A DNA stretch of 64,000 bases from Diphasiastrum complanatum (lineage: Eukaryota; Streptophyta; Lycopodiopsida; Lycopodiales; Lycopodiaceae): the NCBI GenBank assembly GCA_029204225.1, contig CM055095.1, forward strand, positions 58,986,865-59,050,864. Reading direction: 5' to 3'. Below the pieces are notes generated by a model. It made no database searches. It had not been told where the DNA came from and saw only the letters and a program-made list of their open reading frames with translations. Numbering within the stretch: the stretch's first letter is position 1; each line of letters begins with the position of its first letter. Positions 53,497 to 64,000 of this stretch are shown here, in pieces. Both the position numbers and the translations under genes were made by a program.

Positions 53497-53929
53497 GTAA
53501 GTGTCTACACATGATATATTTTCTTTGCAGAATAAAATAGGCCTATTTTGTATCCATTAGTTATTATTTTATACGAAGCATATTAGTCCTTGGGATAACT
53601 CATTCTTCCAAGGTCTCACTTGGGTAGGTTCTTCTTCTACTGCATTTTACAAGTTCAGAAATTTAATGGTTGAAAACATTTATGATTGTGATTAATGTCA
53701 CCAAGTGTCCTCGTGCTTTTAGTTTACCAATGGTTACATTTTTTTACTTGGAATGAAAGATTTTAGAGTTTAACATTTGCTGATGGACATTTCTGAGTGA
53801 GATATTTCTTTGTGCGAAGGTGCATGTTCTCTATGTTACATGCTGTCACGCACAAGCTTTCCTTATGAGGGAGAAATTTCCTATTTGTGTGACTTCTGTA
53901 CCTTCACTTTAGAGTATTTACATAAAAAA
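53497..53929 (+). other. Start of APC7 intron 5
   Basis: Strong donor GTAAGT; no insertion in the first 430 bp. The intron runs beyond the window (over 10.5 kb) and contains the composite element at 53.9-62.0 kb. Confidence 0.75.
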
Positions 53930-55497
53930 AGTAGACCTACAACGTAGCCGAAGATAAACCATATCACCAACTTGATAAGAAAGAAGCAATGGTGACTGTT
54001 GTACCATCAGGAGGAAGAGGCACCCTTGGCAAAAGAGGAGCATACCCATGAGCCAATAAGAAAGGAGAAACTCCAATGCTGATACTAACAGAGCTATTAT
54101 AGCTATACTTTGCCAAACATAACTCAATCCTTCCTTGAAGGAGAAACAAAATGCTGAAGATAATTCTCAAGGATCCGATTAAGGACCTCAGTCTACCCAT
54201 CAATAGTGGAATGATAAGCAGTACCCATAAGAAGCTGTACATCTAAAATACGCATAAGCTTTGTCCAAAAGGTAGATGTGAACTTACTATCCCGATGAGA
54301 AAGGATAGTACGTGGAAGACCATGTAGTCGAAAAACCTCTTATATAAAAAGGCATGCGCACGACGGCTCAGCTGTAATAGTATTGTGGACCGGTATAAAA
54401 TGTGCCTATTTTGAGAACCGATCTACCACCACCATACATGAGTCATTACCACGTCGAGTATGAGGAAGGCCAAGGATAAAGTCCATAGAAATGTCAATCC
54501 ATTGGCGTTGAGGAATGGGCCAACTCTGGAGCAAACCAGCGGACTTAGCACATGAATATTTACTACGGGCACAAAAGGTACACTCATGGATAAGATGTGC
54601 TAGCTCAGATTTCATGGATGGCCAGTAGAAATGGTCCTTAAGACATGCATAAGACTTCTAAAACCCAAAATGGCTACTAATAGGAGAAGCATGAAACAAC
54701 AACTGAGAACAAATGGATAGAGAACTAGGAATACACAAAGCACTCCGAGATGAAGGAAGTGGACGAGAACGATAAACATCACAAAAGTCACGACAAGACA
54801 AATATGCAGCCGGTAAATCATCAAACCAAGAAGGAACAGAAGCAACAAGACTATGTAACAAATCAAGAAGATGAGATAAAGCATCAGCTGTCGTGTTCGA
54901 CTTTCCTGGACGATACAAAATGTCAAAATGGATAGATTGTAAAAACTGTAACCAACGATATTGACGATCACTAAGATCACACTGAGAAAAGAGATAATGA
55001 AGAGACTGATGATCAGTAATAATATCAAAAGGAACACGATACAAATAATGGCACCACTTCTTAAGAGCATGGATAACAACAAGTAGCTATTTATCATGAA
55101 CAGAGTAAGGTTGCTCATAAGAGCGCAAACCATGAGACTTGTAAGCAATGACACACTCAGACTGACGAAGAAGAGCGCCTAGACCAACAGAACTAGCATC
55201 ACTCTCAACAATAAACCTCTGATCAAACTGTGGCAAATACATAACGGCGGCAGAAACGATGGCATGAGGTAAAGCATCAAAAGCAGTATGACACTCAGGA
55301 GTCCAAACAAATGTATGAGACTTTTTCAACACAGAATGAAGCGGGGCAGCCACAGTGGCGAAATACTTAACAGGACGACGAAGATGGGTAGCCATACCTA
55401 AAAACATATGAACAGAATGAATGTTGGTTGGAACATGCCAATCCTCAATAGCTTGAACTTTTCGAGGATCAAGACAAATACGACCATCACAAACAAC
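53930..55497 (-). pseudogene. Family B RNase H and integrase, decayed (3' part of B3)
   Basis: Minus-strand family B pol: connection and RNase H ([40 protein letters not shown]), then integrase with [40 protein letters not shown] and the tail [20 protein letters not shown] in several frames. It breaks off at 53,930 in the segment before YLRLRCR. The order and strand fit the 3' half of the element whose gag and LTR lie at 59.6-62.0 kb. Confidence 0.85.
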
Positions 55498-55563
55498 AAT
55501 TGGTCGTCCACTGTGAGTTAGCACAGCACCTACTGCAAAGTCGCTAGCATCTGTTTCAACCAC
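55087..55563 (-). pseudogene. In-frame fusion of family A RNase H start to family B connection/RNase H
   Basis: 158 codons. Residues 1-22 ([20 protein letters not shown]) are family A RNase H. From residue 23 (VVCDGRICLDPRKVQAIEDW) the frame is family B, starting upstream of its own RNase H. The breakpoint is at about 55,497. Two RNase H openings therefore occur in one frame. It is probably the scar of a deletion between nested elements rather than an active hybrid. Confidence 0.88.
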
Positions 55564-55653
55564 AAATGGCTGATTGGGGTCGACGACCTTTAAAACTGGT
55601 GCTGTAGCTAAAGCTGTTTTGAGAGCATCAAAGCTCTCCTGCTGTGCGGACTC

Positions 55654-58344
55654 CTAAATGAACTCCTTTCCCTTCCCCTTAAGAAGATTTGTCATGGGAA
55701 CTGCTATCTGAGCATATTCCTTGACAAATCGTCTGTAATATCCCGCCAAACCAAGAAAGGTCTGAAGTTCCAAAATATTCTGAGGTCTCAGCCAACTGAG
55801 TATGGCTTTAACCTTATTTGGGTCCATCTTAATCCCATCTGAAGAGATAATGTGACCCAAATATGCTAATTCTTCAATGAAGAATTCACACTTGGATTGT
55901 TTAGCATAAAGCTTATGCTTTCTGAGCAGTCGAAACACCTTTCTGAGGTGTTTTAGATGCTCCTTCCTCGTTTTGCTGTAGACGAGGATGTCATCTAAAA
56001 ATACGACTACAAACTTACCCAAGTATGGTCTGAGGACATTGTTCATCAAGGTCATAAAGGTAGGTGGAGCATTTGTGAGCCCAAATGGCATCACCTTAAA
56101 CTCATAATGACCGTGACGAGTCCTAAAAGCTGTTTTCGAGACATCTTCCGATTTTATACGGACTTGATAATATCCCGATCTGAGGTCTATTTTGCTGAAA
56201 AACTTAGCCCCGTCGAGTTGGTCAAACAACTCGTCTTTCCGAGGCATAGGGTATTTATTCTTAATTGTGACTTTATTGAGGGCTCTGTAATCTACGCAAA
56301 GACACATAGACCCCTCTTTCTTTTCCACCAATAGGACTGGTGATGCCCATGGTGAACTACTGGTCTGAATTTGGCCTTTCCCAAGATAATCTGTAAACTG
56401 CCTAGTTATTTCAACATCCTCTGTTCGGCTGACCCGATACGGAGGTTTTGAAACAGGTGCTGTACCTGGTACTAGGTTTATTACATGATATACTTCTCTG
56501 CTAGTTGGTAAACCATGTGGCAAATCTTCAAGAAAAACATCTTTAAATTTAGACAATAAAGTTTCTAATTTACTAATTTTCTGCTGTAAAGAACTAGAAA
56601 TAGAAACTTCAGGAATAAACTGAAAGTCGCATAAGAATACCTGATGGTCATCATCTCCGATTAGCTGACAGAGCTCTGAACTGCAGACCATAGGGCTATT
56701 GGGGACATCACGCTCCCCATGCAACTGGATCTCTCGGCCTTTATGCTGAAAGCTGAGGTTGTTCTCCTGATAGTTTCTGTGGAGGGAAGGTCCTAAACTG
56801 TAGAGCCAATCTCTCCCGAGAACAATATCTGTTCGATCGAGGTGCATTATCTGAAAGTTTATTTCATCTTGGTACCCCTGAATACCAAGATTTAACTTAC
56901 TTACCATAGTTTCCCATACTTTTTTATCTTCACCCTTAGCTAATGAAACTATGTACCTGTGCTGACTAGGTACTTCTGGTAGTTTGTGCTTTTTAACCAG
57001 GGTGTAGTTGATGAAATTATGGGTTGCCCCATCATCAACCATAACTCTTACTGACTGGTTACCAACTTTCCCATGCATACGTACTAGGTCATGCGGCCCA
57101 AAGCTGAAGGGTCTCGCTAGCATTGCAGAGGTCAGCTGGCAACAGTGTTCACGATCTTCATGATACACTTTGATCTCGGAAGCTGCCGAATAACTGGGGA
57201 AACATATAGTCTGAACAAGATGAACTTGTTTTTTATCTTTCTTATCTTTTTTAGTGAAAGGCCCCTTGGGACACTGTCTGATTGTGTGTCCCTTGCCCAT
57301 ACACACAAAGCACAAACGTTCTTGTTTGGCTTTCTCAAAATCATCTGGTTTTAAGGGCTGTATGAGTGAAGGGCGTTTCTGAGGAGCTTCACCTTTAAAT
57401 TTATCTTGGTTCTTTCTTTTTAAAAATTTCTTTTCAAATTGAAAGTCTTTCTGAGGAGGCTGCTCAGAAAGTGGCTGCTGTCTCGCCCTCTTCCTACCCA
57501 CTGAATCATCATAGATTTGAGCATATCTGAGAGCTTGCTCAAGGGTAGTAGGGGAGTTTCTCTGGACCTCTACTTTATATTCATCTTTGAGGCCACGGAC
57601 AAATCCCCTGATTTTTTGATAATCATCCATATTTTTAATCTTTAAAATCGCTTCTCGATACTGCGAGATATATTGGATGAGGGACTTGTCCATTACTGTT
57701 CTTTCCCAGGCTTCCCAGGCTCTATCAAGTTCATTTTCTGTTAGAAATTCTCTTAGGAAAGCTTCTTCAAAAGCTTTCCATGACCGGGGAGTCTGCCCAG
57801 TCTCCTGGAGATTTAACCACCACTTATAGGCCATAGGCCCTAAAGAAAGACTGGCCTCAATAGCTTGCAAATGGTCAGGGGTTTGTTTAAGAGCATGAAT
57901 GTTCTTCCATTTGCTGAGGAAGGTTTGTAGAATGTCTGCATTTCTATCCTTCTCTTCCCCATTAAAAGTAGGAGGCTTTAAATCTTTAAAAACATTGGGG
58001 TGAGACCGTAAAGTCTCACCCGAAACTGATGGAAGTGGAGAAGGGGATAACTGAGAAGTGGAGGGAAGGCTTCCTTTTGCGGAACTCAAAATCAAGCTTT
58101 TGAGTTCAGCGAACGAGTCGTCCACACTGGACTTGAAATTGGCTAATGCCAACTTCAGTTCATCCACTTCTGTTACCAACTGGAGAAACTGCTCCTTGGT
58201 AACCAGTTCGTCGAGTTCTTCGGCAAACTGTTCTTGTTCTTCCAATTCCATTGATTCCTTCCCTTTTTTGTAAGCCAAGGCTTCTGTTTCAAGTTCGTCG
58301 AAGCCTCTCTCCCGGGGTTGATCAGGTCCCTGAAGAGTGGTCAC
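55654..58344 (-). CDS. Ty3 gag-protease-RT polyprotein (A3), 896 codons
   Basis: Starts [20 protein letters not shown] at 58344. Order: acidic coiled-coil N-terminus (residues about 30-90), gag (about 115-280), basic linker, zinc knuckle C-F-V-C...H...C (about 343-356), protease with VDDGATHNF (about 436) and [12 protein letters not shown] follows, with [17 protein letters not shown] (about 695), [13 protein letters not shown] (about 755), [14 protein letters not shown] (catalytic DD near 784) and [16 protein letters not shown]. Gag and pol share one frame without a shift, as in many chromoviruses. It ends at an amber codon within the RT-RNase H linker; A2 and A1 read Trp there, so it is a point nonsense mutation (TGG to TAG). 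Confidence 0.94.
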   Translation of the reverse strand: MTTLQGPDQPRERGFDELETEALAYKKGKESMELEEQEQFAEELDELVTKEQFLQLVTEVDELKLALANFKSSVDDSFAELKSLILSSAKGSLPSTSQLSPSPLPSVSGETLRSHPNVFKDLKPPTFNGEEKDRNADILQTFLSKWKNIHALKQTPDHLQAIEASLSLGPMAYKWWLNLQETGQTPRSWKAFEEAFLREFLTENELDRAWEAWERTVMDKSLIQYISQYREAILKIKNMDDYQKIRGFVRGLKDEYKVEVQRNSPTTLEQALRYAQIYDDSVGRKRARQQPLSEQPPQKDFQFEKKFLKRKNQDKFKGEAPQKRPSLIQPLKPDDFEKAKQERLCFVCMGKGHTIRQCPKGPFTKKDKKDKKQVHLVQTICFPSYSAASEIKVYHEDREHCCQLTSAMLARPFSFGPHDLVRMHGKVGNQSVRVMVDDGATHNFINYTLVKKHKLPEVPSQHRYIVSLAKGEDKKVWETMVSKLNLGIQGYQDEINFQIMHLDRTDIVLGRDWLYSLGPSLHRNYQENNLSFQHKGREIQLHGERDVPNSPMVCSSELCQLIGDDDHQVFLCDFQFIPEVSISSSLQQKISKLETLLSKFKDVFLEDLPHGLPTSREVYHVINLVPGTAPVSKPPYRVSRTEDVEITRQFTDYLGKGQIQTSSSPWASPVLLVEKKEGSMCLCVDYRALNKVTIKNKYPMPRKDELFDQLDGAKFFSKIDLRSGYYQVRIKSEDVSKTAFRTRHGHYEFKVMPFGLTNAPPTFMTLMNNVLRPYLGKFVVVFLDDILVYSKTRKEHLKHLRKVFRLLRKHKLYAKQSKCEFFIEELAYLGHIISSDGIKMDPNKVKAILSWLRPQNILELQTFLGLAGYYRRFVKEYAQIAVPMTNLLKGKGKEFI

Positions 58345-59241
58345 CTTGGAAACTGAAAGAGAGCTACCTTAACTTCTGAAGGAAAAAAAGTCTAAAAGAC
58401 TAATTTACAACTGTACAAGGGGAAGGAAAGATGACTTAGCTATTTCTGAGGACTGTACTTCCAAAGAAATTACAAAGAGGAACCCTTTCAGCTCTTTTCC
58501 CCAAGATTTCAGACCTGCTGTCCCGGAAAATGCCAGTTTGAAACTTCAAAACGGTGCCAAATTTTCCGGTACTTGAGTTGAGTAGCTGACTGATCTGATT
58601 TCAGGTGTGGGGCTCCAAGAAACTGAGTATAAACCGGAATTTTACAACAAGAAATCCGGAATTTTTTGTATCTCTGCCCTCGCTGGCTGGACAGCCACCT
58701 GTCTGGCCCAATTTTCTGAAATTTAAGGCCCAATCTTTGCTTGAATCTCTAATCTGAACTCAAGCAGTAGGTCGTTGGTCTGTGGCAATCCGGTTTGATG
58801 TTCAAACTACTGAGAAATCCTCAAAAAGAGTAATGAAAAACCAATTTTTCACCTCCCTGTCCAGCGCTGGCCCTGTTGGGAATTTTCAGATTAAACTCCA
58901 CTCAGATTTACTGAAATCCCTTTTTGAAATCAGAGATAGATTCCTGTATGTACAGCGATGGATCTACTGACTAAATCCTACTCTATTTCGCTGGGAAATC
59001 CGTAGAGAACCCTCTGAAATCGGGAAAAAAACAGCTATCTATCCAGTGAGTTACCTCTACAAAGAGTCTGATTCCTTTCTATTGTGATTTTTCAGTGAAA
59101 ATCAGAAGCTTGAAGGCTGCTCCTACAGCGATTCTCCTCCTCTAATCTTTTCTGAGAAACTTAGAGATCTTTCCTATCTTTTGATAGCTTTCTCTACTGC
59201 TGCTCCTGAACTCCCTAGGATGGAGATGGCTCTGATACCAG

Positions 59242-59599
59242 TGTAATAGATCCTAACACCACAGTAGGGCAAACACTAATTGATCCACCCAACCTTGCCT
59301 ACTCCCTGATATAGAGTAAGCCCGTCCTAGCCCAGTGTGAGGACTGGTAGCATGCAACTGCCAAGTGTCGGCCACGTGGCATTGACGTGGCCGACTGCAC
59401 GTCGGGACCCAACTGGGGGCCCTATCCTGCTGACAGGGTCCCTAGGCTGTGTTAGGCCCGCCATGGCTATGGACCGTGCTGGGGCACACTACTCACACTG
59501 TCTTGCCTTGTTGGTCATGTACGCTGGACACGACCCTGATTGTGGTATCTGACCTATCTGTGTTCCCTAGGGTTCGGCACTGGTTACGAGCTCGTAACA
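59242..59599 (-). repeat. Family A 5' LTR (A3)
   Basis: 358 bp, + strand TGTAATAGATCC...CTCGTAACA. The outer flank is GAGGG; the partner flank needed to confirm a target duplication was deleted. Confidence 0.94.
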
Positions 59600-59726
59600 G
59601 AGGGAAAGTGAAATTAAAAAATTAGGGCCAAAAATAGAAAACCATGTAAAATAGTATTTCTAGGCCCTTCATGTGTAAAGATAAACTGTGCGTCCACTAA
59701 TACTATCGAAAGTAGAGAAGTATGGA

Positions 59727-60262
59727 CTATAATGCGTGTCCATAACAACGACAGTCATGGACCATGTCGTTCGGGCTCTTACAATGATAACAGAGACGCT
59801 TCTGCTGAATCTCAACAAACTTTGAATAGCGACGAACAAAGGCGGAGCGGGGTGCAAGAGGGCGAGCATGAGCGACAGTAGTAGAAGCCGGGCCAATAAA
59901 AGCAATCGAAATAGTAGGCATCCCTAAGCGAGGGAGGGAAACCGAGAAGAAGTGGATAACTCAGGGTACTTATGCTGCAAGGTAGTGGCCAAGGAAATAG
60001 CATCAGAGAGAGTAGGAGGCCGGAAGGATGACACATCATATTGTAAAGAACTTCTAAGACCAGCAATAAAGCGTGAAATAAGCTCAGTAGGGTGGAGATC
60101 ACCAAAAAGGTAAAAAAGCTCATTAAACTGGTCAATATAAGCAGTCAACTCACTAGTATGGGTAAGGTTGGCAAACAGATCACGCTGGCGAATTAGCCAC
60201 TGGGGGTCAATCATAGCCATACGAAGGTCATGACGAAAGATAGGCCAAATGCAACCCCTCAT
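59727..60262 (-). pseudogene. Family B gag domain and altered zinc knuckle (B3)
   Basis: Frame 59,924-60,262 gives [60 protein letters not shown] (gag domain). A shifted frame gives RSAFVRRYSKFVEIQQKRLC and the knuckle C-Y-H-C-K-S-P-N-D-M-V-H-D-C. The His ligand of the CCHC motif (present in B1) is Asp here, so zinc binding is probably lost. Confidence 0.86.
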
Positions 60263-60656
60263 GAGCAGACTCAGGAGTCAAAATGGTAAACATGCCACCA
60301 AGTTTGAGCTCGACCATCTAGATGTAATGTAGCCTATTGGACCTTTTGGGTTTCAGTCTTGGGATACATAAGAAAATAGGTCTCTAATTTAGAGAACCAA
60401 TTCTCCAAAATATTCCCATCAGATGAGCTAGAGTAAGTGGTAAGCTGGATGCGATCACGAAAATCACGAGCAAAATGTGGCTCATGATTTCCAGGAAAAG
60501 TAGGGGAGGGAAAACTTGGTGATGCTAAGGGAAATCCAGGTGGTGGTGCGGGAGACCCATAAGGAGAGCCAAAAAGACTACCATCATATGAAGATTGACC
60601 AACGTACTACCAAAAAGCACCTCCTGAAGATGAAGAGGGAGAGGTAGTAATCAGAC

Positions 60657-60902
60657 TTAGTATGGGGAATAAAGGGGCTTTGCCAGGACGATGAAGGTTC
60701 TCTGGCAATGTGGTATCACCTCGAGGCATGATGGTCTCAAGGCTAGAAAGGACATGATCGATACGACTCTCAAGACGATCCATGCGGCATCAATGTGTGT
60801 AAAACAATCGTCTAAAGAGCTTCGTGGCGGATCGTCCGCTGAAGAAGTAGTCATAGGTGATAAGGAAAAGACAAAACCTGGGGAGAGGACATTCGTCGTC
60901 AC
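60657..60902 (-). pseudogene. Family B gag N-terminus (B3)
   Basis: 81 codons; the likely original start is MTTSSADDPPRSSLDDCFTH at about 60,854. The N-terminal acidic region and position after the leader match gag of B1 ([20 protein letters not shown]). Frame changes follow before the gag domain. Confidence 0.6.
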
Positions 60903-61274
60903 CCCAACTTAGTCTATCTTCCAAAAATCATTGAAATGGCACAAAAACAGCCAAGAAAGATGGTATAGGACAGCCTAATAAAGGGATGAAAAAGGCTGGA
61001 GATATGCAAAACTAGCAAAAAAACAATAAAACAATGCTGTTAAAAAAAATACTTCAAAGGTGTGAGTAAGGCACGATAATGATGGTTGAAGATAGGTGTC
61101 CACGCTGCCAAACAAAGGCCTGGGTAAGATCCTTCGTCCAATGGTAGTGCCAACAAGATAGGTGGAAAGCTGAAGATGATGAAGCCAATATAGGTGCCAA
61201 CCAGCCACCAAAATGTTGTCAAACAAGCTGGAAATGGGTTGGAAATTTGGACAACAAAGTGAAGAGGTAAGAGG

Positions 61275-61352
61275 GCGCTGTAAAAGAAGCAACAATGTTG
61301 GTTTTTGGGACAGGCGCTGTAAAAGAGGCAACAATGTTGGTTTTTGGGACAG
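61275..61352 (-). repeat. 39-bp tandem duplication in B3 leader
   Basis: GCGCTGTAAAAGA-GCAACAATG-type units begin at 61,275 and 61,314, nearly identical. Confidence 0.92.
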
Positions 61353-61667
61353 CAGAAACGGGAAAATGAGTGGAGTAAGGCCCTGGAAATGAGTGGGAAT
61401 GGGCTGATTTTTGGGACAGCAAATGATGCAAACTGGAGGTGAAATAGGGTGCTAGGAGCAGTAGGTGAGCGCCCAAAATGGGCAGCAAAGGGAGGTTGAT
61501 AAGAAGAGAAAATGCTGAAAAATGAAGGGCTGGGTGGGTGCTGATCCTCCTCCAATCGGTGATAAAAAGACTTGCAAGGCAAGTAGATTCATAGGCTGAA
61601 GATCCAAACTGTAGATGGGCGCCCTCCTGAAGAGAAAAATCTGCTCAGGAAAATGCTCTGATACCAA

Positions 61668-62031
61668 GTTACAAGCTAAGATTCACTAACTATGCTAGAA
61701 AGCAGGACTTAGGCTAGAAAACATGAAAGAGAGAATGTTTAATGAGGCTAAAGAAGAGCAATCATCATCAACTGAATAAAAGACTACAATGCTGCTCTAT
61801 ATATACCCTACTAATGAACCCCAAAGTAGGAATTTAATAGTAGAGGGAGGCAGAAGATTTGGAGGGAAAATAGTGTGCCCCTCCAATAGGACCCCCACTC
61901 CAAATCAGTATGACCAAGTCCTAAAAAACCAAATAGGGCCCACGGCCAGGACATGAATAGAAAGGGCCTGCTCATGCATAATAAAGAATAAAAGAATGGA
62001 TGCGGCGAATGTAATGAGCTGAGTCCATAAC
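61668..62031 (-). repeat. Family B 5' LTR (B3)
   Basis: 364 bp; element strand GTTATGGACTCAGCTC...TAGCTTGTAAC, then T and TGGTATCAGAGCA. Same termini and start as B1. Confidence 0.88.
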
Positions 62032-62945
62032 TGTCTCAGGAAGGTAGGATATGCCAGCTATGTACCATAGGAGAGTTTGAGATAGAGGAGCATTTTATCT
62101 TCTCGCGCCTACTATGTTGTGAGATTAGGGGAAGATACCACTGCTTGGTATCATTTGTGGTCTAGAGATGTGTTTTCTTGGTCCTCAAGGAGATGTTTCA
62201 CTTGAGAAGCAAGGTATGTAGTACCACTACTGCCAATACTGAAGTGATTTTCAATCTTACATCACCTCCTATTTCTTGAGATGGCACCCACAAATAGATA
62301 CTGATGCTGAGTCAAAGTTAGTGCCAACGGATGAGGTAGACATTCCCTCTCATCATTGGGATTGGAGATACCACTGCTTGTTATCATTTGTGGTCCAGAG
62401 ATGTGTTGCCTTGATGCTCAAGGAGATGTTTTGCTTGAGAACCAAGGTATGTAGTACCACCACTGACAATACTGAAGTCATTTTCAATCCTACATCACCT
62501 CCTATTTCTTAGATGGTACCCACATATAGATACTACCCATCAATGCTACGTACCACTCAGCATTGCAGACCTCCTTGGATAGATCACACTGGCCTACCAC
62601 ATGTGCACCATAGATTTGCACCATGATGTACAACACCACCATCTGCCATTTCAGCTACCATTATGACCTCTTCTTTAGTCCTCTATCCCAAGACAGTCCA
62701 AAGACACTACTATTTCATTCAATTGTGCAGACATAGATCTATGAGATATTGTTGATGGCTGGCTATGGCTTCATTATTAGCTTCTGGTACTACTACCTTC
62801 TAATAGACTTGACTTAATTTCATTTCAGAGACGTTTTTATGCTCCCGTTGTATGAATTACAATTGATATGTACCTTTTAGTCTTATGTACCTTTGAGTAC
62901 TCAAAAGAGATCAATATACATTTCTTTCATTTTTTCTTTATTTCT
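62032..62945 (+). mobile_element. LINE copy 5, 3' end, interrupted by B3
   Basis: Directly right of the B3 LTR the + strand reads GRICQLCTIGEFEIEEHFIF and CCEIRGRYH, the LINE ORF2 C-terminal cysteine motif, in decayed form. After about 730 bp of 3' region with a tandem duplication come GTCTTATGTACCTTTGAGTAC (hairpin at 62,887-62,900), ATCAATATACATTTCTTTC and a T/C-rich tail to about 62,945. Confidence 0.75.
62134..62535 (+). repeat. Tandem duplication, unit about 233 bp, in LINE 3' region
   Basis: GATACCACTGCTTG(G/T)TATCA at 62,134 recurs at 62,367. Similarity continues through GAGATGT(T)T-GCTTGAGAA, AAGGTATGTAGTACCAC and TACATCACCTCCTATTTCTT with scattered differences. Confidence 0.85.
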
Positions 62946-64000
62946 CTTCTCCGCCTTTCAGGCTCCCCTTCCCTTTTGTGGGGCCATCTCCCAGCACCCT
63001 GTCCCAGGCCATGTGGGCCAGTGCCTCTCCATCAGCCAAGTTATTTCTTCATTCCAGTCTTGACCATTTACTTATTACAATTGCTTTGTCACATCGGGGA
63101 TAAAGTCAAAATATTTGGGAAAAGATACCCTCTAGAAGGCTATAGTTGCATTGAACAATGGATGAGTGATTTGATTGCTTTGGCTTTTCTTTTATAAAAC
63201 TTGTTGATATGTACTTAACAGCTGCATTTTGGTGACATCAGATGCCTGGAGCAGAAATAGACCATGCATTTTGGTCTCCAAGGAGGTCCCGAACTTGGGA
63301 CCAAAGAAAGTTTGGATACCAAAACATTAGCTTTTGGCAAGGCAGTAGCATATAAAATGCTTTTTTAGCAAACGATTTAGTTAACTGATCAAAGAAATCT
63401 GGTGGATTATAGTGATAAATGATTATTAAACTAGGCTTAGCCAAAGCCCCCTCAGTGAGAAGCATAGTTGCACTGCGTTTCAGAAACATGTTTCTGAAAT
63501 ATGAAAAAAATTCCCAGAAACAATTTTTTTTTTTTTTTGGTTTTTTTTGGGCAATATGGGTATTAGGTGAAAGCTCTAATTAAGAGCATTATTATTGTGT
63601 ATTTTGCCGAGTGTTTCGGGTGCAGGATGGTCTAGTTTAGGTGCATTAACTCCCAGGTGTATGCTTTAAGGTTTCCGAAATGCACCCTCCCAGAATCGCG
63701 ATTCTGTGCAACTATGGACTGAGAAGTAACATATGAATTAGGTTTTGAATTGTGCACCTTAAGTATGTTATAATGATCTAAAGTATTTCTGAATGCTCAA
63801 ACTTTGTTTTTCTTGGGGAACAGCAAAAGTATGTTATTTTTTAAATATTTGTTTTTCAAGATGTCCAATTGTGTTCATCTATGAATATTGGTTTGTCTTT
63901 CTTAGTCTATCAAAGATGGTCATGCTTGAAAATCATGTTGAGTACACGATGGTATATTTCGAGACGCACTCTTGAGCTTAGACTAGTGCACTAGCTTGCA
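62946..64000. other. Right end of window, within APC7 intron 5
   Basis: No gene recognised. A T-rich run lies at 63,521-63,550. The next APC7 exon was looked for here and not found. Confidence 0.5.

Larger units (their letters stand above)
55498..59599 (-). mobile_element. Ty3 family A copy A3 (5' LTR to RNase H), nested in a family B element
   Basis: Minus strand: 5' LTR (59,242-59,599), primer site, leader, and an 896-codon gag-protease-RT frame. Then a TAG where A2 has Trp (EFI-stop versus EFIW), the start of RNase H, and a breakpoint at about 55,497. Integrase, chromodomain and 3' LTR are gone. It is the best-preserved coding copy in the window. Confidence 0.93.
59600..62031 (-). mobile_element. 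Family B copy B3, 5' part (gag, leader, 5' LTR)
   Basis: Minus strand: 5' LTR (61,668-62,031), primer site TGGTATCAGAGCA, a leader of about 750 bp with a 39-bp duplication, gag N-terminus, gag domain and zinc-knuckle region. Family A copy A3 is inserted next to it at 59,600, and family B pol resumes on the far side at 55,497. The whole is inserted in LINE copy 5. Confidence 0.88.

Noticed and set aside
56107-56334. Plus-strand frames inside gag-pol of A2 and A3 (for example near 29,917, 30,955, 57,145 and 58,058)
   Set aside because: Antisense shadows of the well-supported minus-strand gag and pol genes, identical in both copies only because the elements are.
63235-63340. Possible sixth APC7 exon starting AG/ATGCCTGGAGCAG at 63,241
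   Set aside because: It follows a CAG and begins with Met, as expected for the next exon. But the translation (MPGAEIDHAFW...) does not resemble the conserved APC7 segment, and no suitable donor gives a match.

Overview
This is nuclear DNA of a seed plant. It holds one recognisable host gene, split by very long introns, and is otherwise almost entirely nested retrotransposons. There are no prokaryotic or viral genes. The Ty3 chromoviruses, a Ty1/copia remnant, the initiator-Met tRNA primer sites (TGGTATCAGAGC) and a Helitron end of plant type all fit a plant. The very long introns suggest a TE-rich genome such as an early-diverging angiosperm, magnoliid or gymnosperm, but the species cannot be named from the sequence.

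Host gene. Five small + strand exons (11052-11120, 12108-12176, 22232-22282, 22859-22999, 53434-53496) join in one frame, all phase 0, with GT-AG borders. Together they encode the first 131 residues of anaphase-promoting complex subunit 7 (APC7, a TPR scaffold of the APC/C cell-cycle ubiquitin ligase). The rest of the gene lies beyond the right edge. Intron 2 is 10.1 kb, intron 4 is 30.4 kb and intron 5 exceeds 10.5 kb. A telo-box, TATA-like and CT-rich region at 4.67-4.98 kb is a plausible promoter and untranslated first exon. If so, the transcribed unit starts about 6 kb upstream of the ATG.

Layout. 1-3.2 kb: decayed LINE (+). 4.7-5.0 kb: candidate APC7 promoter. 6.1-9.2 kb: truncated Ty3 family A copy (-), abutting the leader and LTR of another element (family C, 9.2-10.0 kb). 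11.05-12.2 kb: APC7 exons 1-2. Intron 2 holds a 164-bp mini-Helitron (12.53-12.69 kb), a decayed Ty3 (12.8-15.1 kb), a copia remnant fused to Ty3 integrase (16.5-18.5 kb) and a pol-less family B derivative (18.5-21.9 kb). 22.2-23.0 kb: exons 3-4. Intron 4 holds LINE pieces, LTR element D, a complete but inactivated family A element with target-site duplication (27.0-33.4 kb), a LINE ORF1 unit, a LINE ORF2 unit interrupted by a second pol-less family B element (39.2-44.1 kb), microsatellites, a family A fragment and a family B element with pol (47.4-52.1 kb). 53.43-53.50 kb: exon 5. Intron 5 contains a family B element invaded by family A, with a deletion that created an in-frame A/B fusion (53.9-62.0 kb), all inserted in a LINE 3' end (62.0-62.9 kb).

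Main points of interest: (i) the APC7 gene and its TE-packed introns; (ii) a pol-less chromovirus lineage in which RT, RNase H and the integrase core are replaced by an unidentified repetitive coding-like segment shared by two copies; (iii) a LINE family whose 3' end carries a short hairpin with compensatory changes directly before a TTTC/TC tail; (iv) a 22-bp palindrome conserved in the leaders of two family B elements; (v) the compact Helitron. Element boundaries were found by eye from termini, primer sites, polypurine tracts and protein similarity. Percentages are hand counts.
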